This document shows positions 41,787 through 50,378 of a stretch of 64,000 bases of DNA, piece by piece. A model generated the notes under the pieces. That model made no database searches, had not been told where the DNA came from, and saw nothing but the letters and a program-made list of their open reading frames with translations. The stretch's first letter is position 1. Each line of letters opens with the position of its first letter. Origin of the DNA: Lasioglossum baleicum (Eukaryota > Arthropoda > Insecta > Hymenoptera > Halictidae). The position numbers and the translations under genes are program-made. Where the stretch lies: NCBI RefSeq assembly GCF_051020765.1, contig NC_134941.1:1178001-1242000 (forward strand), written 5' to 3'.

Positions 41787-42423
41787 TTATTCCGTGTAAT
41801 TCGCGAAATATTGAGCTGCCGACGACGTGGAGACAGACGAGCCTGGTAGGATTTGTGTTTGATTAATTTGAACAGAGTCCCTATGAAGGGTTTCCATTTC
41901 TGCCTCAAACAGTATCTCATATATTGCTTTCTCTGCCAATCTTTTTTGCATTGGCTCAAGAGTTTTTAATTTGTTCGCCCAGATCTTCGCTATATTCAAA
42001 TATTCATCATCTTGAGATGAATTATTCGTATTCGATTGAGATAAATAATCACAAGCCACTTGAAGGAGTTCATTTTGTTTGGCTATGGAGTTGTGAGCTT
42101 TTTTCTTCTTTGCCGGCGGTGGATAAGACGTAATTGTAGAGTACGATGTTCCTGGTGTTACAAATTCCTGAGATTCCTGTAACGCATGTCGTTGCGCGTC
42201 AGCCATTTTGACCTGTGCTAATCCTTGTTTATTTTTACATTCTCCAACTACATGACCTTGTTCGCCACATTTAAAGCAGGCGCCCTTTTCTCGTCTAGGC
42301 ATTTTACAGTCCTTTGAAATGTGCCCAAAGTTGCTGCAACTGTAGCATCTCATCTTCACTTGCGCTGCATCTGGTAATACCAATGCCTTTGCTTCAGATT
42401 GAAATCTTCGCTCGCATCCCTTA
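41787..42423 (-). pseudogene. gag: Gag zinc knuckles fused to a BESS-like tail (R1)
   Basis: On the minus strand the frame has two CCHC knuckles (CYSCSNFGHISKDC and CFKCGEQGHVVGEC), a linker, then STITSYPPPAKKKKAHNSIA, a Ser/Asn stretch and DDEYLNIAKIWANKLKTLEP, MQKRLAEKAIYEILFEAEME. The last part resembles the BESS C terminus of MADF proteins that accompany Harbinger transposons. The frame upstream is cut at 42423 by the Harbinger insertion. The gag continues at 44110. Confidence 0.75.
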
Positions 42424-42977
42424 GGCCGTCCACACACGGGTCGATCGTCGATTCGGTCGATGCGATTCCCTCCTCCACATGACTTCCAATGCAAATGAAT
42501 GTAGAGCCACACACGGGTCGATTCGTGGTTGACTGAAATCTGCTCGACTGAAATCGCCTCGATTCTAATCGCGTGCGATCGGAAGCGATGTTGGAAAATT
42601 GTGTCCATCGTACGATTTCCGCGACTCGTGGAGGTAAGTTTGTGCAGTTCTTGCCAATATTTTTTTGTAGTTTGAGTGCATTGCACTCTTCGATGTGGTC
42701 TATGTATTTAGGTTACATAGGTTACTTATTTATTATCTTTATTATCTTTTTTTATCGAGAAAAGCGTTTATCGGAAAGTATCGGGGCGCGAGATATCTCG
42801 TCCGTAGTAGCGAAAGGGTTAAAAATCCAAATATTCTTAAACGTGAGGGGTATAGTCAATATGATAATTTAAATAAAAATAATGTGATAAAATTGCTAAT
42901 TAATTTAAAGATAGGAAATTATTATTAGAAATAATAATAATTATGAAATGAGAGATATTTGGTTAATTCGGCCTTAG

Positions 42978-43110
42978 GCTTTCAATGTCAAATTTGTTGG
43001 GGAAGTGGAGAAGTACCCGGAGCTGTATAATTACACCCTCCAAGCGTACTCAAAGAGGGATGCCACTGGAAAAGCTTGGGGGAATGTTGCAAAGGAAGTG
43101 AACTTGTCAG
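42978..43110 (+). CDS. MADF-domain exon of the Harbinger companion gene
   Basis: Plus strand, bounded by CCTTAG acceptor and GTAAGG donor. It encodes FNVKFVGEVEKYPELYNYTL, QAYSKRDATGKAWGNVAKEV, NLSG. The aromatic-rich YPxLYNxTLxxY and the AWxxVAxEV helix are the MADF fold used for DNA binding by these companion proteins. A possible first exon (42588-42633, donor GAG|GTAAGT) does not match the phase, so the exact gene model is open. No BESS exon follows within the element. Confidence 0.6.
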
Positions 43111-43234
43111 GTAAGGTTTTTAATTTATTAGTAAATTCAATATCTTACAGCTGTAGGTATTGTACTTGAGTACAGAGTACTATTAATAATACACTGCTTT
43201 ACATGTCTTTTACAATTTCTTTTATTCAAGCACA

Positions 43235-43966
43235 TTAAATGCAATAATTCCACTGCCAAGGCAGTGATGCCGTTGGGGTCAGAAAATATTTTGCTAAATA
43301 ATCTCTAATAGCATAAGGGGCTGAATAAATGCTTATATTGGCTCGATTTGTTAGATCAATGGGGTTGGCAGAACCAGTGATGTTGACATTTTCTTCCACT
43401 TGTTGCGGTAAATACTGAGACCCTTCTCTTTTTCTAGCGTAGTTATGAAGCACGCAAACACTTTTTATAATGTCATTGACCTTATTCTCATCGCGGCAAC
43501 GTATCGCTGTACTGAGTACTTGGAATTTTTCTGTCATCATACCAAACGTGCATTCAATTGTTTTCCTTCCCCGACTTAAGCGATAATTGAAAATTCAGTT
43601 TATATTGTATAGAATCCGTTTTGAGTAAGGTCTTAATAAATATCGACACAATGGGAAAGCTTCATCTCCTACAAAGTAATAAGGGAACAAACAATCATCG
43701 CAGGGAAGCTCAGATGGGGGTGGGACATCAAGTTGTGAATTGGATAACATGGATTTAATTGCAGAGGCTCTGAAAATGCCTCCATCACTGTTTCTACCAG
43801 CGTATCCAGTTTCAATCATAGTGAAATTACCATCAGCATCGCAGCATCCTAGTAGTACAATTGAGTGGTACGATTTATAATTAAAATTAGTGGACCCAGT
43901 ATTAGCTATGTTCTCTATGCGGATGTGCTTGCCATCCAAGGTCCCTATACAATTTGGAACATACGA
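43235..43966 (-). pseudogene. Harbinger DDE transposase, N-terminally truncated, one stop
   Basis: The frame reads PNCIGTLDGKHIRIENIANT (first Asp), YHSIVLLGCCDADGNFTMIE, AGRNSDGGIFRASAI (second Asp), YYFVGDEAFPLCRYLLRPYS (Glu), then a TGA at about 43595, and continues in frame with LSRGRKTIECTFGMMTEKFQ, SVCVLHNYARKREG and RDYLAKYF. These are the DDE_Tnp_4 motifs. The N-terminal third is gone: the right end of the element abuts PNCIGTL. A recent loss is likely because only one stop interrupts the rest. Confidence 0.85.
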
Positions 43967-44109
43967 CGATCAAGACGTGCAAACTGCACGACGCGATTAC
44001 AATCGACCCGTGTGTGGACGCCAATCGCGTCCGTCGCATGAATCGTACATGACGAGCAAGACGTACGAACTTCACGACGCGATTACAATCGACTCGTGTG
44101 TGGACGGCC

Positions 44110-44351
44110 TTATACGTAGGCACGATTCCTTGATTTGAACAATCTTCATTAATTAGATTGATATTTTCAAATGCATTCAATAACGCAGCTGCAGTTTGAA
44201 ATTGTTGCAGCCTCGCTTGATTCCGTTGTTGAACATAGGGAATACCACCTATGACGTATTCTAACATTTCTTCTTCGTTAACTGGAACAAGATTTTCAAG
44301 AATGATCTTTTCATGAAAATATGTACTAAATTTTTCATCCAATTGCCACAT
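44110..44351 (-). pseudogene. gag: Gag middle segment of R1
   Basis: Reads WQLDEKFSTYFHEKIILENL, VPVNEEEMLEYVIGGIPYVQ, RNQARLQQFQTAAALLNAFE. It is the part of gag between the shared TAA at 44365 and the Harbinger insertion. The open frame runs on into Harbinger sequence, which is a chance continuation. Confidence 0.75.
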
Positions 44352-44363
44352 TCTCTCCTCAAA

Positions 44364-44897
44364 TTACCTTCTTAGCTTTAATTTGCTCTGCCGATGGTCG
44401 AACACCTTGCGCATTTCGAGTAGAATTTCATTCACACTCATTTGAATATATTCTGGGCGAGAATGGAACCAATCAAACGCTTTTCCTTTAAAGCGTGCTG
44501 CAATTAAAATTTTTGATACAAATTCACTTAACTGATACGTCGAAATTAACAAATTTACCTGTCTCTCCCAATTTTTGAACGAACCTTCAGACCCATTGAA
44601 ATCACACACATTCAGTAGTTCACAGACTGCTTTTACACCAATATTAGGTTGTGTTTGTAAAGAATTGACGTCCATTTCGGTTGCACGGCGAAGGACTTCG
44701 ATTTCTCGCGCAGCGACTTGCAACTCCCTTTCCATTATCTGCCGCTCTCTTCTCACGAATTCAACTTCACGCAGCAAATCATTTGTACTATCGTTTCGAT
44801 TAATTGCTGTGTTTGCATCAATCGTACCATCTATCGTGTCATCTCTAATGTCCAAATTTTCAGCTTCCTCAATCCTATCCGGATCTGCTTCTTGCAA
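44364..44897 (-). pseudogene. gag: Gag N-terminal segment of R1, cut by the copia junction
   Basis: Reads LREVEFVRRERQIMERELQV, AAREIEVLRRATEMDV (coiled coil), NIGVKAVCELLNVCDFNGSE, QVNLLISTYQLSEFVSKILI and KGKAFDWFHSRPEYIQMSV, ending at a TAA that R2 also has. The first 13 or so residues present in R2 are missing because the sequence joins copia at about 44897. Confidence 0.78.
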
Positions 44898-44898
44898 T

Positions 44899-45105
44899 TT
44901 ATGACTTATCTCTTTTATGACTTGTAGGATTATTCGCTATACATATACAACCATTGTTATCTTCGTAAATTACAATGGGTTCTGATATATTTATTTTAAT
45001 ATTAGTTGCTAAAGACTTTAGCCATGGTGCTTCTTTAACAGCTTCAAATAAAGCCATATATTCAGCTTCAGTCGATGAGTTGACGATTGTTTTCTCGTGT
45101 TCCAA
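44899..45105 (-). pseudogene. pol: Copia RNase H, end
   Basis: Reads TIVNSSTEAEYMALFEAVKE and IVIYEDNNGCICIANNPTSH then KRDKS stop. STEAEYMAL and the EDNxxCIxIANNP box are copia RNase H signatures. The usual following box (KHIDIKYHF in this family) is missing because the element is cut here. Confidence 0.85.
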
Positions 45106-45653
45106 CTAATTGTACATTTTTCAAACAATTTGAATATGTACCCTGTTGTGCTCTTTCTATCACAGTTATCATTACCTCCCCAATCAGAATCGACATACCC
45201 TGTCAAAATGTTGTTATATTTATTTTTCGTATATGTTAATTTAATATCTATAGTTCCTTTCAAATATATTAAAACTCTTTTGAGACAATTCCATAATTCT
45301 TTATTCCTCTTATTTGTATATCGAATCAAAATACTAATTGCTACACATATATCAGGCCGTGTACACACCATTATATAATATGTATACATCAAACAACCAA
45401 TAACATTTCGGCAAGGTGCGTCATATTCTTCATCTGAATTCAGGGCTTCATAATTAAGTTTACTTTCTAGAGGAGTATTTACTGGATTACAATTTTCAAT
45501 ATTAAATTTCTTCAAAACTTTTCTGATATAATTACTTTGATCTAGAGTTATTTTATCGCAAATTCTTTTAACCCTCAGTCCAAGAAACAATTTAATCTCA
45601 TTCAAATCTACCATTGAAAATTTGTTCATCAAGTATTCTTTAAAACTATTCAT
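45018..45653 (-). pseudogene. pol: Copia RT thumb and RNase H, start
   Basis: Reads KEYLMNKFSMVDLNEIKLFL, GLRVKRICDKITLDQSNYIR, NPVNTPLESKLNYEALN, NVIGCLMYTYYIMVCTRPDI and LTGYVDSDWGGNDNCDRKST (RNase H Asp), then leaves frame just before the STEAEYMAL box. Domain order and wording are those of Ty1/copia. Confidence 0.88.
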
Positions 45654-46081
45654 AGTTTCATTATTAGCTGTTGCAATTGCGAGATCACATCTACATACAA
45701 AACTACATAAATATTTTTCGAAACATCTCCTTTATCTAAAATATAAATACAACGGTCTACCGGTGAATTTTCAAAACCTCTTTCTTTAAGAGTTTTTTCG
45801 AATTCTTCGAACCAGCATCTTGCTGCTTGCTTTAGACCGTACAAGGATTTATTCAATCTACAAACCTGATCTTTTTCACTTTCAATTCCTTCAGGTACCT
45901 TCATATATATTTCCTCCTTTAACCTGCCATTTAGGAATGCAGTTTTTACATCCATATGATGGACTAATAAATTAAATTGATTAGCATAAGCAATTATGAA
46001 TCTGAAACTAGATATCCTTGCAACTGGTGCAAAAGTTTCATTATAATTTACTAAATATTCTTGGCTAAAAACTTTTTGCAA
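45650..46081 (-). pseudogene. pol: Copia reverse transcriptase with a broken YVDD box
   Basis: Reads QEYLVNYNETFAPVARISSF, HHMDVKTAFLNGRLKEEIYM and QVCRLNKSLYGLKQAARCW, followed by VVLYVD. At that point two extra bases (about 45683) fall in the second Asp codon of the catalytic YVDD and shift the frame, so the product ends with unrelated residues. This lesion alone would destroy polymerase activity. Confidence 0.88.
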
Positions 46082-46308
46082 CTAGACAAGCTTTATACAT
46101 ATATTTTAATGGATTTCCAAATTCATCATTTTTTATCACAAATTCCCATTTACAGTCTACAATATTTTTGTTTTTAGGCTTTGGCACTAAAGTCCATGTT
46201 TCATTAATCAAAAGAGAATTAATTTCATCTTTTATAGCTCGTTCCCATTCATTTCTATCTTCTCTATTATAAATTTCCTTATATGATTTTGGAATATCAC
46301 ATACTATT
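46082..46308 (-). pseudogene. pol: Copia integrase-RT linker and start of RT
   Basis: Without an early ATG, the minus strand reads DIPKSYKEIYNREDRNEWER, AIKDEINSLLINETWTLVPK, VDCKWEFVIKNDEFGNPLKY and KACLVAKSF then TAG. This is the E-x2-W-x-xAMxxEM and WTLVPxPxxK box of copia RT, joined on its upstream side to the poly(A) of the non-LTR insertion. Confidence 0.8.
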
Positions 46309-46830
46309 TTTTTTTTTTATTCAATACAATTTGAATCTCTAGGTAGAGATTATTTTGCAATACATTGTGATACTTTTTATAATACAATACAAAATATAAA
46401 TAAACGTCGGTCAATACTCGAGTAGTTTTAAAGATGTACCGTTATCTTAAACTTTTAAATCACAGGCCTTCAAAAACGAGTAACTTATTTTGCATATTTC
46501 CACCGTAGGTCTGGAGAATAGAACATTGCATGAAAGCAGAAGAAAAAAATGCAGTTTCTGTAATTGTTTGATAAATTCCAATCTCTGTTCATCAAACGTG
46601 GGACATTGCCATAACACATGGTCAATATCCTGAGTTTCATAACCGCAATAACATTTTGGATCATTTATGAAACCTATTCGAAAGAGAGAACTGGCAAGTT
46701 TGTAGTGTCCTGATCTACATCTGTTTACCGTTGTAATAATCTCACGTTGGAGATTTGTGTGACTGAACGATTGTGCACACATCAAATAATCTATTGGTGT
46801 GTCCTCTTCACTATACGAAACACGGGGTTT
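46309..46830 (-). mobile_element. 5'-truncated non-LTR retrotransposon inside copia
   Basis: The minus strand reads IITTVNRCRSGHYKLASSLF, RIGFINDPKCYCGYETQDID, HVLWQCPTFDEQRLEFIKQL. This is the C-terminal RNase H and zinc (C-x-C-x-x-x-x-x-x-H-x-x-x-x-C) region of an R1/jockey-like element. A stop at 46447, a short 3' untranslated region and an oligo(A) tail (plus-strand T run, 46309-46321) follow. The 5' end, truncated, lies near 46800-46830, where the copia reading frame runs into it without a stop. A target duplication was not identified. Confidence 0.75.
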
Positions 46831-48237
46831 CTTTCTAATCCTATCACTCCTTCTATACTCTGATAATATTCTTTTACTATTATCTCTACTCATACTGTTA
46901 GAATTCACATAATCTAATTTGTCCGTTTTACCACTATCAGACTTACTAGATTCAGCTGCTGATTTTGACTTTTCGTCAGAAACATCAGTTTTATCACCTA
47001 CTGATTTTGACTTATCGTCAGAAACATCAGTTTTATTACCAAACCATTGCAAACTATCTGATTTACCATTATCAGATTTTTTAAACTTTTGTATTGAATT
47101 TGACATTTCGTCAGAAATTTCAATTCTTTCTCGAGATTTTTCACTTTCAATCTCTTTAACTTTTGCTACCGGTCTTGATTTTAAGAAATTTATTTCATCA
47201 ATTATAACATCTCTAACAACAATGAACTTTTCTTTCTCCACATCCCACACTTTATATCCGTTTGTTTCATGACCTACCAGCATTCCTTTCCACGACTTTT
47301 CGTCAAACTTTGTCTTACTGGTTTTGTTGTGTACATAAGCTTTGGAACCAAAAACTTTTAAATATTTTATTTGTGGCTTTTTGCCATGCCACAATTCTAA
47401 TGGTGTTTTGTCTTGTTTCAATCCCTTAGTTGGGGTTTTATTAATTAGATATGTAGCGGTAAGAACAGCCTCACCCCAGAAAACTTTATCTAAGTTCGCA
47501 CCAGCTATCATTGCTCGAGCTTTTTCGGTGATCGTTCTATTCATTCTTTCCGCTACACCATTTAATTGTGGGGTTCGTGGAACTGTCAAATGATAACCCT
47601 TTTCATTACAATAATCTTTCATTTGATTTGATAAATATTCTCTCCCATTATCACAATACAAATTAACCAACCTTAAATTAAAATGCACTTCACTTTTTGT
47701 AACATAATCTTTAAAAACTGTAAACAATTCCGATTTGTATTGCATTAGATATGTGACACTATAATGAGTGTACTCATCTATAAATGTTACAAAATAATTT
47801 TTATTATTTATTGTAGAAGGAGTGATTGGACCGCATACGTCTGAATGTACTACTAACAAAGGTCTTTTAACATGTTCTTTATTCTTTCTCTTTTGAAATG
47901 GCAATCGTACTTGTTTTCCTTTTATACATGCTTCACACAAGTTATCGTTTGGTTTTATCTGATTAACCAGTTCTATGTCACTAATCATTCCTTTATTTCT
48001 TATTTCTAAAAATTTACTTTTTCCAATATGTCCCAAGCGTTCATGCCATAATTCAAAATTACTTTTGATAGTACTATAAATTTGGACAACAGAGACTGAG
48101 TGGAGATTCTCATTTTCTATTTTGAAATCTACAGTGATGAGATTATTTGAGGACTTACCCTTTATGACGACCTTACCATCATTCAAAATTTTGACTCCCT
48201 CTTGGTCAAATACAATAGTAGTACCCATTTTCTGCAT
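46800..48237 (-). CDS. pol: Copia integrase (continues in frame into a non-LTR tail)
   Basis: The open frame (46447-48237, 596 codons) starts just after a TAA that interrupts the protease-integrase linker. It contains the GAG-pre-integrase region FELWHERLGHIGKSKFLEIR, LCEACIKGKQVRLPFQ (HHCC), VHSDVCGPI (Asp), LYCDNGREYLSNQ (Asp) and TPQLNGVAERMNRTITEK (Glu). After the core comes KVFGSKAYVHNKTSKTKFDE, a low-complexity Ser/Lys/Asp repeat region (SDDKSKSVGDKTDVSDEKSK) and RRSDRIRKKPRVSYSEED. From about 46830 the residues belong to the inserted non-LTR element. Confidence 0.88.
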
Positions 48238-48434
48238 TTTTTATACTGATAATAGATTGTAGGGTACTTCTGACGAATACAGGACATCATAAAGTTTACC
48301 GCTTATTCCCGTATCACTAACAACTTTCAACGTGCCCCTTTTTGTCGCTGTTATGTACATTCCATTCTTCGCCACGGAAATCTTTATCGGTGTATCCAGT
48401 TGTTCAAAATCTAATGCCAAGTCTTCTCTATTAA
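48238..48434 (-). pseudogene. pol: Copia protease region (out of frame)
   Basis: In a frame not opened by ATG the minus strand reads QFILDSGASDHLINREDLAL, an aspartic protease active site (DSGASDH, typical of copia). It then continues to SGKLYDVLYSSEVPYNLLSV and a TAA. A frameshift near 48440-48470 separates it from the zinc-knuckle ORF. Confidence 0.82.
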
Positions 48435-48752
48435 TTAAATGATCTGATGCTCCTGAGTCCAGTATAAATTGTATCCTTCTTTTTCTGTAGTGTTCAATTC
48501 GTGATCTCCTGCCATAAAAACAAACCCTGTTGTATTTGCAGCTCCTTCTGATGGTTGTGCAAATTGCACAGTCTGCAGTGTTCTTCCCTTTTCTCTTCCT
48601 TTAAATTCTAGTGCTTTCTTATAAGAATAACAATCCTTTTTTATGTGACCTTTTCTTCCACACTGATGACACTTTACTACGTATGATTTCTTTGACTTAA
48701 ATTTATTAAATTTATTGCTTTTTCTTTGTGCATATCGATCCTTATATATCAT
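48435..48752 (-). pseudogene. gag: Copia gag, zinc-knuckle part
   Basis: Reads FKSKKSYVVKCHQCGRKGHI, KKDCYSYKKALEF and then a linker to the protease. CHQCGRKGHIKKDC is a CCHC knuckle. It is in a different frame from the gag N terminus at 48856. Confidence 0.85.
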
Positions 48753-48855
48753 TGGAAATTCATGATTGTTTTTTCTTCTGTTTTCGGTATTCCTAGATGC
48801 ATGGAGAACCTTTGCACTCAGATCTTTATTTCGTGTGTCATCTTGACTTCATAAT

Positions 48856-49398
48856 CTAGATTTTTACAAAGGCAGTAGTCAAATTATTTTCCGTTAAAGT
48901 TTCGATGGCCGTTATTACCCCATCGTATGATGATGGTAGAGTTAACGCTAGATGTGATATTATGTCTGTTTCTTCTAATTTTGCACCTGCTCCTATTAGT
49001 TCAGCAATTAAATCATCGAACACTGTAAAGTGTTTAATTAAAAACGTGTCACCTTGTAATTTTATGCTTAAGAGTTTCTTCCGCAAAGCTAACTGTGTCG
49101 CAATACTTTTTCTTTCGTATATGCTGTCAAAATTTTCAAAAATTTCCTTCACAGTCTTCTCCGGTGTTACAAAACCTAGGAGAGAATCTGCCAAATAGTC
49201 CACTATCACCCCTTTAGCAGTCCGCTCAGCTTTCCTCCACTCTTCTGTTGCATTTCGTGGAATGTCTTCATCCAGAACCTTTATAACATTCAGCTCAGCT
49301 AACGCGGCACGAATTCTTAATTTCCAAATACTATATCGTTCTCCGTCAAACACTTTAATGTTTCGTTTTGCATTCATTCTTTCTTTCGGATCACTCAT
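48856..49398 (-). pseudogene. gag: Copia gag, N-terminal part
   Basis: The 180-residue frame begins MSDPKERMNAKRNIKVFDGE, RYSIWKLRIRAALAELNVIK, then IVDYLADSLLGFV, RKSIATQLALRKKLLSIKLQ and HLALTLPSSYDGVITAIETL. The FDGxxYxxWKxRxxAxL and LxLPxSYDxVxTAIE boxes are the UBN2-type gag of copia elements. It loses frame at about 48860. Confidence 0.88.
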
Positions 49399-49468
49399 TG
49401 TTCACGATTCACGAACAACGTTTACACAGTTCAGTTATAACAGATAACAGTTTTTAAATAAACGTTAT

Positions 49469-49482
49469 CTGGGCCCATAACC
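49469..49482 (-). other. Copia primer binding site (initiator tRNA-Met internal type)
   Basis: On the minus strand GGTTATGGGCCCAG matches the complement of the initiator tRNA-Met anticodon-arm sequence CTGGGCCCATAACC. Drosophila copia uses the same kind of half-tRNA primer. Confidence 0.8.
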
Positions 49483-49570
49483 TATTAGATTATGTATTTA
49501 ATTAAACAAATTAACTTGTTGAACTTTTATTGACACATTGAATTAATACATCTATGAGCACAAGGAAAAC
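49483..49570 (-). repeat. Copia 5' LTR, inner part
   Basis: The AT-rich sequence between the PBS and the ACATC duplication (49571-49575) of the inserted BEL-like element. The outer part of the same LTR resumes at 54031. Confidence 0.7.
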
Positions 49571-49575
49571 ACATC

Positions 49576-50313
49576 TGTTCAAGATTCGAATTGTGAATTT
49601 GCCGGTCGGCACGCCAACCGTCGAGCCCCGTTCGCTCTGCTCTTTTTTCAACCCTGTTTAGAGTCGCGTAGCGATCATGCGTAACCGTAGCGCGAGGCTA
49701 CGGTGTGTTTGTCAGCTCCCATCACCGGCAAATCTCCACTATTCGAATCTTGAACCGTCGTCTTCCCGGATCACGCGATCGATCCGGAACCAATCGCGTG
49801 CGACCCCGCCTGCCGTTTCGGCGAATATTTAAAGGCCCTCCCTTGGCGGAGCGAGCCTCTTCCCATCAGTTCTTCGAGTTAAGACAATCGGTCAAGTAAC
49901 ACAGTCTCATTTTTATCTACGTTGTTTGTTCGCGACGATCACCGCACTTTCTGGAACTATCCATTCGCCAATTCTTTCGAGTCGCAGACGATTCGGTTTG
50001 TTCGCGTCGGGATCCGGGATTCTTCCCGCGCCAAGATCTCCGACGAACGCGTGAAGATCTCCGTCCGCGGCGGCCCTTGTCAAGGTTCGCACAAGATCTC
50101 CGTCGCGCTCCAAGGCAGACCCTCGCACGCGCAAGAATTCCGTAGTTTCGATCCAGTCGGCGACTCCAGTTTGAAATAAAGTGCAGTGTGAACTCCACTC
50201 TGAAACTAATATCTCTCCCTCATTCTCACGATCCTTTTCATTGCCGTCCTCGCGCGCTCATTACTGAGCGGTTCCAGCGTCAGGCGCCTCCGACCGTCGG
50301 TCGACGCCGAACA
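49576..50313 (+). repeat. 5' LTR of the BEL-like element
   Basis: Starts TGTTCAAGATTCG and ends GACGCCGAACA. Identical, as far as can be seen, to 53288-54025. Confidence 0.95.
49824..49870 (+). promoter_or_regulatory. Likely LTR promoter (TATA-like and initiator)
   Basis: AATATTTAAAG at 49824-49834 is followed about 40 bases later by CCATCAGTTC (49863-49872), which fits the arthropod TCAGT initiator. An AATAAA at 50175-50180 could serve for polyadenylation, giving an R region of about 300 bases. The same signals recur in the right LTR. Confidence 0.5.
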
Positions 50314-50316
50314 TTT

Positions 50317-50334
50317 TGGTCCTTCGAGCCGGAT
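50317..50334 (+). other. Primer binding site (tRNA-Tyr-like)
   Basis: TGGTCCTTCGAGCCGGAT lies three bases inside the left LTR. Its complement ATCCGGCTCGAAGGACCA fits the 3' end of tRNA-Tyr. Confidence 0.8.
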
Positions 50335-50378
50335 CGTGACGAACAGGCAAGTGAGGGAGTGGACGAGAATTTCACATC

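Larger units (their letters stand above)
42424..44109. mobile_element. PIF/Harbinger transposon inserted in R1
   Basis: The ends are inverted: GGCCGTCCACACACGGGTCG at left and GGCCGTCCACACACGAGTCG on the complementary strand at right. Each side has a second subterminal CACACACGGGTCGAT block. TTA flanks both ends (42421-42423, 44110-44112), and R2 at 56030-56036 shows the empty site. The 3-bp T(A/T)A duplication is the Harbinger rule. It contains a minus-strand transposase and a plus-strand MADF exon. Confidence 0.9.
39806..44897 (-). mobile_element. Repeat copy R1 (gag-BESS element, interrupted)
   Basis: The shared sequence starts at ATAAATAATAATAATTTACA (39806) and runs to 44897 inside gag. 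It corresponds to R2 at 54195-56830. Relative to R2 it carries a pogo-type segment and a foldback MITE (about 40339-41464), a Harbinger element (42424-44109), and lacks the gag N terminus, leader and LTR. The right edge is a sharp junction with the truncated copia element. Confidence 0.65.
44898..49482 (-). mobile_element. Ty1/copia retrotransposon, 3' end truncated
   Basis: The minus strand has, in order, PBS, gag, zinc knuckle, protease, integrase, RT and RNase H of a copia element. The 3' end stops inside RNase H at about 44898 and has no 3' LTR. The 5' LTR lies to the right and is split by the BEL-like element (49483-49570 plus 54031-54194). A 5'-truncated non-LTR retrotransposon sits between integrase and RT (about 46309-46830). 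Several frameshifts and stops make it inactive. Confidence 0.88.

Noticed and set aside
42573..42633. First exon for the MADF gene in the Harbinger element
   Set aside because: Good donor, but its phase does not match the MADF exon at 42978, so it was left out of the gene model.
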